Numbered from the stretch's first letter, positions 1 through 9,955 are shown. The stretch is DNA of 12,604 bases from Euperipatoides rowelli (GCA_003024985.2 PXIH01S0005687.1), one strand, 5' to 3'. Numbers and translations are program-made. Notes: generated by a model from the sequence alone, not told the origin.

Positions 1-640
1 TAAAGTGTTTTCAATAGCTGCTGTGTTACCATATTCAGATTAATCCGACATCACCATCGTGGAGTATTTATTAAAAACAGTGTCTAGAATAGCTAGCATA
101 TAGAAGCAAATATGATTAATAACTAAACAGGAAAATCGTATACTATAGATTTCTAGACAAAAAAAATAAAATATCAATGATAGAAGCAATGGCGATCCCT
201 TGCTGCTATCCCAGATTGTTTACCGGGATGATATCATTAAATTATTTAAAGTGATCATGTAAAAATGTAATCTCTAATTTATTAATTTCATATTATGTAA
301 GCTACTGTAAATAACTTTTTTTTTTTAATTTTAACTTTTTTTTTAAGTGGAATAATTTTTTTAGTGGTTATCTTTCAGAATAAATGATAAAAAAATGTTT
401 ACATCCACTGCATGTCACCTTTAAATCATATTCCAGCAAGTATCCAGCACTCTAATAGTAAACAAATCTATTTTGGTTCCAATAGAATGGAATGCTATAG
501 GCATAATCAATGAAATAACTAAAAAATGAAGCAATAAACAATTAAAAATTAAAGAATACAACTAATATTTTTGGATTCAAACAATTTATTTTTTTACAAA
601 GTATTTATTTTTATTGGTACTTACATTTAGATTAGGGTCA
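1..640. other. AT-rich non-coding stretch, no gene seen
   Basis: All six frames are broken by frequent stops and I recognise no protein family, tRNA or repeat ends. A slightly GC-richer patch near 189-250 contains a weak hairpin (ATCCC at 208-212 against GGGAT at 225-229) and a 21-codon open frame with no recognisable product. Long T and A runs are common (for example 318-327). It lies beyond the likely 3' end of the Drp1-like gene, so it is probably intergenic. Confidence 0.5.
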
Positions 641-644
641 CTCT

Positions 645-698
645 ATGCCAAATAAATTAAAGTGTTTAAGTAACCGTTACTTTGAATGAATTTGGCAT
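645..698. repeat. Short inverted repeat
   Basis: ATGCCAAAT at 645-653 is the exact reverse complement of ATTTGGCAT at 690-698. Imperfect pairing continues a few bases inward, leaving a spacer of roughly 30 bases. It could be a relic of a small inverted-repeat element or a chance hairpin in AT-rich DNA. No flanking target duplication is evident. Confidence 0.4.
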
Positions 699-790
699 CC
701 AAATAACTACTAAATTTTAAATAAAGGAAAAATCACAGGAATACATTTTCTAGTGCAGCAATTAAAAAAATTGAAAAATAAAAACACAGA

Positions 791-1002
791 GTATATTCTG
801 TATACGTATACACAGTGAATATACCTGAGTATATAGACTATATACTGTATTTAAATTCAGTATATGCTGTACATATACTGTATATACAGTATATCTATAC
901 TTATACTGTATATACTACATACTGTATACATACCAAATATAAATTATATATACATTATTGTATATACTGAATATAACACAAACATTAATTTACTGTATAT
1001 AG
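791..1002. repeat. Palindromic TACTGTA/TACAGTA AT-satellite array (left)
   Basis: Irregular array built from TATACTGTA and its reverse complement TACAGTATA, interspersed with TA runs. It contains several self-complementary stretches, including a perfect 14-bp palindrome at 799-812 (centre ACGT) and TACTGTATATACAGTA near 878-893. The open frame running through 864-1055 is only translated satellite, rich in Tyr and Ile, and is not called as a gene. A second array of the same kind lies at 11296-11582. Confidence 0.85.
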
Positions 1003-1598
1003 CACAAACATGTAATAAGGTACAATATACTTATTTTCAATCTTTACACAATTGAAAGTTAAGATACATACTAAACAAAATATCTGCTTTATAACAGTAT
1101 ATTATTTATTGTACAATTTATATCTGATTTTGAATTTTAAAAAAAATAGAAGAGCTGCAAATTATTTTTAATTGAAAAATTTGTCGGTTTGTTAAATTTT
1201 TCATTATATTATGGATAAAATCTCTTGTTAATAAATATGTTTTTTTCAATAAATGCAAATCCTACATATTTAACTTTGTGATCTTTTTCAGATTATGATA
1301 TGAAGAAATAATTATTTATTAAAATTGAATTCATATACAATATTAGAAACAATTGCATTTTAATTAGAATACCAGTCGTTTGTTAACACTGAAGCCAAAA
1401 AGATATTTTATTTCTTACGCAATATCAAACAGGACTACACAATTTTTAAAACAAAATAATACTGTTATTACTGTAAATTAAATAAAGTTTTTTTTAAATG
1501 TTCCTGTTCATCTAAATAATTATGAATAGAAATTAAGAATGCTAATTTTTCCATGACATAAATCTTATAAAGGAATTATTTTTTGAAAGTAATAATCT
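1003..1598. other. AT-rich non-coding stretch, no gene seen
   Basis: No open frame of note, no recognisable repeat ends and no RNA gene. The stretch consists of AT-rich sequence with poly-A and poly-T runs. It separates the left satellite array from a small tandem repeat. Confidence 0.5.
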
Positions 1599-1638
1599 GT
1601 TAATATCGTTAATTATCGTTAATATCGTTAATATCGTT
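1599..1638. repeat. Short tandem repeat, GTTAATATC unit
   Basis: About four head-to-tail copies of a 9-10 base unit (GTTAATATC, one copy reading GTTAATTATC) end in GTTTCAT. This is a small minisatellite with one indel variant. No functional signal is apparent. Confidence 0.8.
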
Positions 1639-1847
1639 TCATAATTGAATTATAATAAACTTGTTAAACTATTATATTTTTATTATTGTTTTTAATGATA
1701 GCTCAATGTAAATATAAATAATTATTTTAAAAATAATAGACTATCACTTAAGATTGGTTTATTCATAGCATTTCAATATTTAGGCAAAAACATTCTTATA
1801 TACCGGTACAGTATGCATAATTTTCCCTTAATAAAAAAAATGTTTAG

Positions 1848-2281
1848 GAATATTTTGCTGATATTTTTGCCAAACAATATTCTAACTCTGATACTAAAAA
1901 TTCAACAAGTCTTGAGCCTATTGACTTTAATCCCAGTGAAATTTGGCACACTAACAAATATGAAACTAAAAATATTATAAACAAAATAAAAAGTTCACTC
2001 TCATCTGGTATTGATAAAATCCCAAATTATTTTATCAAAAAATGTCCTGTTTTCTTCTCAAAGATAATTACCAAAATAACTAATCTCTCTCTAGACAATA
2101 GCTCATTTCCTTCATTATGGAAAATAGCATTAATACTCCCAATTCATAAAAAAAAAAAGATTGTGTAAATAATTATAGACTTATAAGTCTTTTGTCTTGT
2201 ATTTCAAAAATTATTGAAACATTAATACATAGAGAAAAGCCCAGCAACAAATTATTTATAAACTCAAATTATCTAGAATAA
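1848..2281 (+). pseudogene. Decayed non-LTR retrotransposon (LINE) reverse-transcriptase fragment
   Basis: After an in-frame TAG at 1845-1847, the frame at 1848-2168 reads EYFADIFAKQYSN and then shows conserved N-terminal reverse-transcriptase blocks: SSGIDKIP near 2003-2026, then FPSLWKIALILPIHKK near 2108-2153. At an 11-A run (2148-2158) the homology moves to another frame, from 2159. That frame gives NYRLISLLSCISKIIE, matching the usual NYRPISLL..SKI.E block, and stops at TAA 2279-2281. The frame change shows that one base was lost (or two gained) in the homopolymer. The fragment covers only fingers-region motifs. The catalytic FADD-type motif, endonuclease and 3' end are absent, so this is a dead, truncated copy. 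The motif spacing fits the Jockey/CR1-like group, but the clade is uncertain. Confidence 0.85.
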
Positions 2282-3369
2282 TCATAGTAAAATTTAAAAA
2301 TAAATTTAGCACTGTATAATGGTAGGATCTTTAACCCTTTTGCATTCAAAATCAGATATGTTACTGTAAACTGTTCCTATAAGTCTGATTTGTGGCTATA
2401 TTTTTTTTAATTAATCCTCATTTTTAATGAATTAAGAAACTAAAATATAACCTGAATTATATTAAGATATTAAATATTGTGGGAAGAAAGGGGGGAGAAA
2501 TATAGATTTGTTTCAATTTTTTTTTTATAAATTCTGCACTGAAAATTGTACTCCATAATTTTTGAAGTCACTATCAATGTACAGTATATTAAAATACTGA
2601 GATGATTTCTGTAACTTATTTAGGTTTACAGAAATTAGACAAATATACAGTATTTAACATGAACACTCAAATTTAATTCAATTTAGTTTTGATTTAGCAA
2701 TCACTTTTAAGATTTGACATGGTGTGACAAATTTTATACAGATACAAGTGAGGTATCAAAGTAAATAAAAATTATTAGTACGACATGTTCAAAGAATATA
2801 CAAATTTTAAATAACTGATATAAATATTAATGTTACATTTTTTGTTCAGTGAGGAAAAACTTTGTTTAGCAACTTTTTCTTTAGCTCTTAAAATAGTGTA
2901 AAAAAAACAGGCTAGAAAAACTTATTAACTGTGCTGCCCTCTACACAATAAGTGAACTCAAATAGATCAAACATCTTATTACTTGATAAAATTTTAACTG
3001 TCACTATAGATACGATGTTATGAATATAATCAATTCTAAATCGAAGGATTCATAAATAAAATAATATGAAATAACCACAATTCACTTGAGGGATGATTAC
3101 AAAAGGAACAAAATGAAATGTAAACTGCACAGCAGTAAAGAAAAATAAAGATACTTATTCCATGAAAGATTTAAATAAAATATAAAACATGATTAAAAAT
3201 TTAATAAATAAAATGAATTGTACCAGTCGATGATATTTTAACAATATACATGTATGTTTTAGTGAGATAAATATAAGGTAGACCTAGGGTATTTTAATCT
3301 TGTTTTAATTCAAACATTGGAATTATTTATATACTGCGTATACTGCATATACCAATGATATACAGTATA
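2282..3369. other. AT-rich non-coding stretch, no gene seen
   Basis: No supported gene. The stretch contains isolated TACAGTA motifs (near 2580, 2650 and 3361), a G-rich patch at about 2481-2500, and a loose inverted pair ACTTATT/AATAAGT near 2920-2955. I could not recognise the continuation of the LINE fragment past 2281. Confidence 0.45.
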
Positions 3370-3733
3370 TTAGTGTTGGGTTATTCATGAACTAACTAGT
3401 TCATTTGAACGACTCTCGACTGTAAACAAATTACTCTTCACTCATGAAAAAAGAGCATCCATTTGTTGCCTAATGAAAAGAGAAGCCTTTTGATACATAA
3501 TGCTAAATTGCAATAATTTCATTACCCCATCATTATTATTCTGGCTAAATATAAATTAAAATGTATTAGCTTGCCAGTAATTACATATCTATTGTTTAAA
3601 ATCAGCACACATATTGTAAGTAATTATGATAATAACAAAATCCGCAGTCACAGTTCATATGAACTATTCACAATGGAGAGCAAGTTGTTTAGAGCTAGTT
3701 CACTAAAAAGAATGACAGAATCTAACACTTTAG
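3370..3733. mobile_element. Possible short non-autonomous hAT-like element (degenerate ends)
   Basis: The left end reads TAGTGTTGGGTTATTCATG (3371-3389). The reverse complement of the right end reads AAAGTGTTAGATTCTGTCAT, so the ends share AGTGTT plus a weaker match. AGTGTTGGG-type ends followed by palindromic TTCATGAAC-like repeats are seen in some hAT-derived elements. Here there is a near-palindrome ATGAACTA..TAGTTCAT just inside the left end and a perfect 14-bp palindrome AGTTCATATGAACT at 3652-3665. TACAGTATA flanks both sides (3361-3369 and 3734-3742), like a target duplication. However, that motif is common in the window, and the element edges are not symmetric relative to it. There is no transposase. 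The open frame at 3571-3873 crosses the right edge and resembles no protein I know. Confidence 0.4.
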
Positions 3734-3742
3734 TACAGTATA

Positions 3743-4329
3743 CTACACAACTGATGACATATCAATGTCAGATGATATTTATTGAGAATAAAATAAGATT
3801 TAAATTAAAGTATCAGGATATTTTTATTCTTAATTTAAATATGAGAAAAAGTACAATAATTATGATAAAATAACTTTTACATGCAAACTTTTAATTTTAA
3901 AATTTTTTACTATTTTAGTCAATACTGTAATTTAAACTTTTTTTAGACCAATTTTTTTTTTACATTTTAAAGTGGCTTAACATAATCCAAGAGCATTTCT
4001 TTCATTCTTTATTATATACTGTAGCTACTACTATTTAGTTTATCATTTAATTACCATATTTCGTTTTACAAAATCTTAAGAGAAAAAAAAAACCTTTAGG
4101 CTATTGTGACAATAATAGTTATAATTCAATAGAAATATCGCTTCAAGTCAATTTCATTTTTGTAAACAGGGTTGTTTAATGAAAATAATAAATAACCTGT
4201 ATTTCATAAAGAATTACAAAAATATCTGTAAAATCTTAAACACAATTTTTGTTTCCTATAGAAAGTACAAAATATCAAATTAAATATTTTTGAACATTTT
4301 AATATAATTTTAAAATGAGCAGAATAAAT
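3743..4329. other. AT-rich non-coding stretch, likely intergenic or distal 3' UTR
   Basis: No gene recognised. A second minus-strand AATAAA (TTTATT at 4008-4013) could serve as an alternative distal polyadenylation signal for the Drp1-like gene. Single TACTGTA copies occur near 3925 and 4017. Confidence 0.4.
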
Positions 4330-4854
4330 CATGAATATGTAAATAACCTCCTTTATTAGATTTCATACAACGCTGAACAAATATGATAAAAAATTTTAAA
4401 TTCATTCTACTGATTGACATTTCTTTCTGAAAAGGGCTTCTAAATTTTGTAATAATACAATACAATTACTATTCGTCCAAGGAGTGTTCAACTCAATTTA
4501 AATAATTTAATAGCTTCATTTGTAAAGTCTCAAAACATGATATTATACAAAGTCCAGAAATTTGTTTCTATTTTATAAGTGGGCAAGACCAATAATTTGA
4601 TATACAAGACTTAAGTACTGTACATAACTTACTGAAAAAAAAGCCTCCAATAATGAAATTAAATTTTTCAAACTGTCTATAAATAAAAAGCACACAAATT
4701 AGAAAAACAAATGTCAGAAACTTAGAATTTGATTTCACTGATGTGTGTCAGGCTGCACATAACTTAAACTTGAATAAAAGTGACAATATCCATAAAGGAC
4801 TTTCAAATTTGGAATGGAACAATGTGGCATGAACTACTCTGGTACTCGCTCACG
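4330..4854 (-). other. DNM1L: Probable 3' UTR of the Drp1-like gene
   Basis: This follows directly from the TAA stop of the last coding exon. It has no coding potential and leads to the first canonical AATAAA on the minus strand at 4357-4352. The downstream limit is set roughly 20 bases past that signal and is an inference. A longer UTR using the signal at 4013-4008 is possible. Confidence 0.45.
4352..4357 (-). terminator. Candidate polyadenylation signal AATAAA
   Basis: This is the first canonical AATAAA on the minus strand after the Drp1-like stop codon, about 500 bases downstream. A T-rich stretch follows it on the minus strand (lower coordinates, near 4324-4300), as expected for a cleavage region. 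In DNA this AT-rich, AATAAA occurs by chance, so transcript ends are needed to settle it. Confidence 0.4.
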
Positions 4855-4911
4855 TTACCACAGGTGAGTTTCTCGCACTTCACTAATTATATGACTAGCA
4901 CGCTGTAAAGC
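4855..4911 (-). CDS. DNM1L: Dynamin-related protein 1, last coding exon (end of GED)
   Basis: The exon encodes 18 residues, ALQRASHIISEVRETHLW, followed by TAA. This is the characteristic C-terminus of animal Drp1, which in vertebrates reads ALQ-x-AS-xII-x-E-x-RETHLW. The exon starts after an AG (4913-4912) preceded by a long pyrimidine tract on the minus strand. Its phase-0 start joins exactly to the phase-0 end of the exon at 10971-11182. The segment is the last helix of the GTPase effector domain, which packs into the stalk and bundle-signalling element. Drp1 is a cytosolic dynamin-family GTPase that assembles on mitochondria and peroxisomes and constricts them. Arg at the fourth position and His at the seventh differ from the vertebrate Gly and Gln I recall. 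The exon is too short to stand out as an open frame and was found by reading the minus strand for the expected C-terminus. Confidence 0.95.
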   Translation of the reverse strand, partial: ALQRASHIISEVRETHLW

Positions 4912-5164
4912 CTATTAAAAAAATAAAAAAAGAATGAAACAATCAATAACTTTAGAACAATATATTGCGCATACATTATATAAGCAAACAACAGAATCAA
5001 ACTGTCTGGCTATTTCAATTGTCTGATTAACTATTTTTAAGAATTGCCTGCAAGGTAGTTGTGATTTCTAATGAATTTTATATAACTTATTCATTTCAAT
5101 GTTTGCATTAGACAAAAGGAAAATTCGTAATATCACCTTTAAACAAACAAATATTAAACAAAGT

Positions 5165-5172
5165 GTAATTAT
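5165..5172. repeat. Target-site duplication, left copy
   Basis: GTAATTAT abuts the left inverted end of the hAT-type element and is identical to 6318-6325. The match extends to a ninth T if the terminal T of the element is counted. Confidence 0.88.
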
Positions 5173-6317
5173 TAGGGACGGACATTTGTAGCATTTTAAA
5201 AATGATCTTATAGCATTTTCAAACTAAAAAATAGCATGTTCATAGCATTTAAAAAAAACTTAAAAAAATTGAGGTTATTCATAATTTGCATGAAAATTAG
5301 CACAGTTTATTTTAAAGAACCCTTCTAACCCACCACTCCCCCCCCCCTCCTCCTACAAAAAAAAAAACATGGATTTTTAAAGATATGCCAATAAACCTAG
5401 TGCGATATCCATGATAGTTGAAATAAAAATTTAATGGAAATAAATTAAAGAACCCCTCCCCCCATCCTTCAAGTTTGGTGGATATGTAGTTTAAACAAGA
5501 AAATAATTAAAATTCGGATTTTTAGATTAATTCATTAACATTATGTGCTCAACTTAATAATTATTTGGATTAATTTTGCTTTAAAGAAAACTCGTCTTTT
5601 AATATTTTTGAAAAAATCTTCAAAGACTCATTCTATAATTTATGATGGCTGAGAGAAAAATATATAAACTACTGTTTGTAAAAGCAAGTTTTTAAATCGT
5701 TTTGCATACACTTTCAGATAAAGATAATTGTCTCTAGAGATGATTTACAACTAGACAAGATTTTTAAATTTTTTATTGTCTAAATGAAATTGAATGATAT
5801 TGGATGGTGAAGGAGAAAAAGAAAGTAACAATGTTTATTGTTTATTATTTGCTACTGCAGACACATCTGGTTTCAATATTTTTTTTTTAAATGATACAAT
5901 CTATATAGAAATAAACTGCATTATTATTTAGTCTAATTAATTAAAATCAAGATATTTTATATTGACTATATCACTTTGACCAGGAAGTCTCATGCTACTT
6001 ATTATTTTCAATGACAATTAATTTTAGTTTAAAAGAAATAAAGAAAAACAACAAAAAAAAAAATTTCAATGTTTAAAAAAAAGGCCTTTTTCATGTTTTT
6101 ATAGCACAAAACAATGAATTTCGCTTTTTATAGCACAATAAATTGAATTTCGCTTTTAAGGTTCAATTTCACTTTTAAGGTTCAATTTCGCTTTTTCATC
6201 ACTTTTTTAAATGCATTTAAATGACCCAATTCAAACAAAAAATTAAAAGATTTAAAGAAATAAACATATTATATATACTTTCGCTAATGCTACAAAGAGC
6301 GAAAATGTCCGTCCCTA
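5173..6317. mobile_element. Non-autonomous hAT-superfamily DNA transposon (1,145 bp)
   Basis: TAGGGACGGACATTT (5173-5187) is perfectly repeated in inverse orientation at 6303-6317. The element is flanked by a perfect 8-bp direct repeat, GTAATTAT, at 5165-5172 and 6318-6325. An 8-bp target duplication, ends with A at position 2 and G at position 5, and a target fitting nTnnnnAn are hAT hallmarks. TAGCATT motifs lie just inside both ends: four direct copies at 5189-5250 and one inverted copy at 6286-6292. TTTCGC motifs cluster at the right, which suits transposase-binding subterminal repeats. No transposase frame remains, so mobility would depend on a related element elsewhere. Two C-rich tracts (5338-5347 and 5456-5463) sit in similar AAAGAACCC contexts and may be an old internal duplication. 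The perfect ends and target duplication point to a fairly recent insertion. Confidence 0.9.
6111..6198. repeat. Subterminal tandem repeat inside the hAT-type element
   Basis: About four head-to-tail copies of a 19-20 base unit centred on AATTTCGCTTTTAAG. The last two (from 6161 and 6180) are the most alike, one reading TTTCAC for TTTCGC. Related GCGAAA/TTTCGC motifs recur nearer the right end (6279-6304). Such repeats near one end are typical transposase-binding clusters of hAT elements. Confidence 0.75.
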
Positions 6318-6325
6318 GTAATTAT
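6318..6325. repeat. Target-site duplication, right copy
   Basis: GTAATTAT directly follows the right inverted end and is identical to the left flank at 5165-5172. Without the insertion, the intron would contain a single copy here. Confidence 0.88.
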
Positions 6326-8594
6326 TCAAGGAAAACTATTACAAGCTTATAATATGAACTAAAAAAATGAATGCTTTCAATCCACAAAAAGGATTATCAA
6401 GGAGATCAATAAAGAGATGAGATTAGTTTAGGTGTATATTTCTGCTTGTCCAGCTGTTAGTTTGTATACGATTTTTTTAATGTTTCAACTGATTAACATA
6501 GCTAATCATAAATTTCACCTGCCGATATGGTTTTAGCTAAATACAACCTTGTTTAATACATTAATTCTATTAATCTTCAAATTCATAAAATAGGTAGTCT
6601 TCACAGTCCATTTCTCATTCTGTCCTGTGAACATTGTGGCAATCATCACATGTAACATTATATTTTGATCCAAACAAGCAGCATGCTATTGTTGCAAGAA
6701 ATGTTATATTTCAACATGAACCAATCACAGTGAAACTAAGATATTTACAGTAAATCCATTCAGTTACTTACAGCAAAAGCCACTGTTCAATAAATTATTT
6801 CTAAGCAGAAATTGATTACATCTGTGATTTTATGCTCAGTTAAAAACAAAGGCTCCATTAGGGAATATTTTGGTCAATGCCTATGCTAAAAAAATGAATT
6901 CAAAATGAATTATCATAAAAGTTTAGCATAGAAAAAAATTGCACACATGCTAAGTTCAATTAAAGCATATGTGACACCAGTTGGGGCTTGAATGAAATTC
7001 TTCTTTATCAAAAATAAATAAAGGCAACAATACAAAGCAAAACATGAATGAAGACCAACATTATAACTTGATGTAAAAGATATTAATGAAAATTCACTAA
7101 TTTGTATCAACTCTGTTGATTATAATAGTTTAAAAAACAAAGCATTTTTTTTCAATTAGTATTGTTGTTCTAACTAGTTCTGGTTTCTTTGCGAACATGA
7201 CTGAATTCAAATTTTCAGTTTCAGTTCCAAATTTATTTTCTAGGCATAAAAAAGCTTTTATGTTCTTGTATTAGTGACCCATTCCTGATATTTCGTATTC
7301 CAATTCTAGTAGAGAAAATTTGATGAACCGAAATTATTTTAAATCTGAGAAGTTAAACTGAATGTCAATTACAAGAGTAGGTCAGTTGAACCCCTTTGAC
7401 CCAAAATGGACAATTTGCACTTTTATGACAAATATAATACATTCATTATAAAAGTGATTTGAATGCATAGCAAACACAATCTTTTCAATCACTCATACAT
7501 TGAGAACGTCATTCTGTTTTATATAACATTTTAGCATTAAGTGGCAGCATGTTATTAATCTCCATTCTTGGCATAAAATACTTTTTCTCCTATTAGAAAT
7601 TTTTTAGCGTAAAAGATAAAAGTGGAGAACCACAGCACATAACCCTTTAGCAGACTGACAATTTCGGAAGCCGCAGAAATTGTGATGCTTCGACTTCAAT
7701 TTTTTTTTTTTAACAGTAATCAATTAGAATTTTAGACCTTAAGCTGTTCAATAAATGTACCGTAAGGCTGTTGTTATATAGCCGATTGACTCTGTAGTTA
7801 CAGTGAATTATATTATCCTTTACAATATTATTATTTCTAATAGCTGAATCTTCACCAGCAATGCTATTCTAGCTCATAAGAGCCGTGGATTACTTGCAAC
7901 TTAAAAAAAAAAAATTATTAGCCTTGCAAATAAAATTGTGATGACTACGTTGAAGGGAGATTTTCAATCCTAGAGAGATTTATATTTTCTTTAAACATTT
8001 TGTTGAATGTGTTTTACAAATCCAATAGAAATGTGTGGTAATTTAAAAATGTTAGCTAATCGAGCAAAGTCATATTTTCAACAACTTACAGAATTTTATT
8101 TTTTTAAAAAACAAAATAAAAAGGAAGCTACACTAATTCTTGAATAGTTTCTAAACGCAATAAGTTTCAGCATAAGTGGATAATGCATTTACCACTCATT
8201 AAAAAGTACACTAAGACTGAAGCCAATGCCCGCACACAGGACTAAAAATCTAACAGCACCCAAAGAAAAATAGAATGTGGTGCAATTATTTTTTTATACT
8301 TTAAATAACATTTAAATGAAGTAGCCTATCACCTTTCAAATAAAAAAATTATAAAAATTAAAATGAGATATAAATTTTATTACTATAGTATTTTATTGCA
8401 GTCATATTTAATTTTCATAATTAAATTGAATTGTATATTTATATTTAGATGGTCAATAGTGGTCAGTCTCAACTTTTGGCATCGTAGATATTTGCAGCTA
8501 TAAGCCAGTACATCCAGCAATCCCTGATTACAATGCAACCCAGAAGTGCTCATTTTGCATTTATTCCGATATTGAGATTTTGAACAATTGTGTC
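6326..8594. other. Intronic AT-rich sequence between the two transposons, no gene supported
   Basis: This holds only non-coding intron as far as I can see. Items noted are a minus-strand open stretch at 6570-6710 broken by one TGA (Cys-rich, see findings), a perfect 8-bp hairpin ACAATTTC/GAAATTGT with a 10-base loop at 7658-7683, and a 22-base near-palindrome centred on AATGCATT at 8175-8196. The 65-codon minus-strand frame at 6913-7110 has no recognisable motif and lacks exon-like borders. Confidence 0.45.
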
Positions 8595-9818
8595 TAAAGG
8601 CGAGTTTTCACGACTTGAACCAGAAACTGGTTTTTGCCTGGTTGGTTCAATTGGTTTGCTATAAAATGTCACTTCCGACATGTTTGGCTAGACTTTTGGT
8701 TAATCAATTAGATGATCGCAAAAACTCTTTGGTCGGCGTTTGTAGTTCATTTTAAAAATAGCTTCTGGAAAGTAAAAAATTAATATTGCTTAACACAGTG
8801 GCTAGCAATAAAAACCTGTTAAGAATTTAAATATCTGAGAATATAATAAATTTCACATGCAGTATAGTTAATTATGACAATTGGCAATATGTTGATTTAT
8901 TTTTACAGTTGCAAGAGCCATTCTAGACTATCAAATGTTTTTAATATTAACAAGATATCGGGATCTCCAGCTTTAGATGGTTTTCTTGATCCCTCATTAA
9001 TATTTTATATAACATAAAAATATAAAATAAATATTCAAAAATAAATATCAATTTAAAACAATATAGGATCAAATTTAAATAAAGCAAGCAAATGCTAATC
9101 ATTAAATGCTCAAAATAATTCCTAAAATAAAATCTCTTATTGATACAATAATAATGATTATTTTATTTTTTTTAATACTTTCTTATTCCAAAGTCGTAAT
9201 TTCATTTTTATTCCATGAGAAAGAAAATAGAGCGATAGAAGTTGCATTAGAAATAGTATCTAACGGAGTAGTCATCTGAAATACAAGAGAACATCGCGTG
9301 TAAAAAAAAAAACTAAGAAAAACTCAAATCTCTAAACTGAAATAAAATCCGGCCATCAATAAAATATTAGCTCTTCTTTCAATAAACTTATAACTAGAAA
9401 ACTATTGATTTTTTTAAAATGCTTATAATTAGCCGTATAAAATCAGTTAAAATGTCAATACAAATTTTATAAATCGTATTATTTTAGTCACAAAACAATT
9501 ATTGTTGAGAACTTTAATTTATTGACAGCAAAGCCATTAATTTTTTTTTCTAATTATTTCTTTATTATTTCAACTTAATATTTTTTAGTACCATAATTTC
9601 CTTATTTCCAGAATGTTTTTAACTTTATAATGTATTTTTTTAATCAAACAATCTAATCAGCTATCTAATTTGGTTCATTTGGGTTGGGGAATTGGTTAAC
9701 CAAAAAATGAGCCAAAGCGCGAAAACTCTTTTGGTCGGTTAACCACAAGCTGGTTAGACCGCCGAAACATTTTGGTCGCTAACCAGTTTATGGTTCAGGT
9801 CGCGAAAACTCACATTTA
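8595..9818. mobile_element. Non-autonomous inverted-repeat DNA transposon (1,224 bp), superfamily unclear
   Basis: Bases 8595-8632 match the reverse complement of 9781-9818 at 33 of 38 positions (starting TAAAGGCGAGTTTTC against TAAATGTGAGTTTTC). This marks a complete inverted-repeat element. The ends can be read as AAGGCGAG...CTCACATT with a TA duplication on each side, as in Tc1/mariner-like elements. I see no longer target duplication. Inside the ends are GGTTAACC palindromes (9694-9701, 9737-9744) and repeated CGCGAAAACTC motifs. The interior (about 8770-9660) is AT-rich without a transposase frame. Differences between the two ends suggest an older insertion than the hAT-type copy. Its outermost few bases are uncertain. 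Confidence 0.78.
9718..9811. repeat. About 42-bp subterminal tandem repeat at the right end of the transposon
   Basis: CGCGAAAACTC at 9718, CGCCGAAACAT at 9760 and CGCGAAAACTC at 9801 start successive units with periods of 42 and 41. Each full unit continues with TTTTGGTCG, then TAACCA and a CTGGTTAG- or ATGGTTCAG-like segment. The terminal inverted repeat is therefore the last, partial unit of the array. A further direct copy of the motif lies in the left part of the element at 8717-8736. Confidence 0.75.
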
Positions 9819-9902
9819 GCTCATTGATTAATATTTCCTTCTTTGCTGTGTTCTAAAAATGTACGGTACATAAATAAAAACGATAGACAAACAGAAAAGA
9901 CA

Positions 9903-9920
9903 AAACTGACCGCTCAGTTT
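9903..9920. repeat. Small perfect hairpin
   Basis: AAACTGA (9903-9909) and TCAGTTT (9914-9920) pair perfectly around a CCGC loop. It lies just outside the 1.2-kb inverted-repeat element. It is short enough to be chance, and there is no T-run or other context to suggest a function. Confidence 0.35.
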
Positions 9921-9940
9921 AAGTCTTAACAAGTTTTTTT

Positions 9941-9954
9941 GTGTGTGTGTGTGT
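9941..9954. repeat. (GT)7 microsatellite
   Basis: Seven uninterrupted GT dinucleotides follow a T7 run. This is a simple-sequence repeat within the large Drp1 intron. Confidence 0.9.
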
Positions 9955-9955
9955 T

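Noticed and set aside
864-1055. 63-codon plus-strand open frame
   Set aside because: It is a translation of the TACTGTA satellite (almost only Tyr, Ile, Leu, Thr, Asn) and has no gene features.
3571-3873. 100-codon plus-strand open frame
   Set aside because: It crosses the right edge of a possible transposon, has a Lys/Ile-rich composition expected of AT-rich DNA and shows no recognisable motif.
6913-7110. 65-codon minus-strand frame with hydrophobic segments
   Set aside because: It is intronic, has no homology I can recognise and no exon borders; the hydrophobicity follows from T-rich codons.
7370-7700. Repeat suggested by AACCCTTT-like words near 7388 and 7640, also near 2333
   Set aside because: The copies are in the same orientation, short, and have no paired inverted ends or target duplications.
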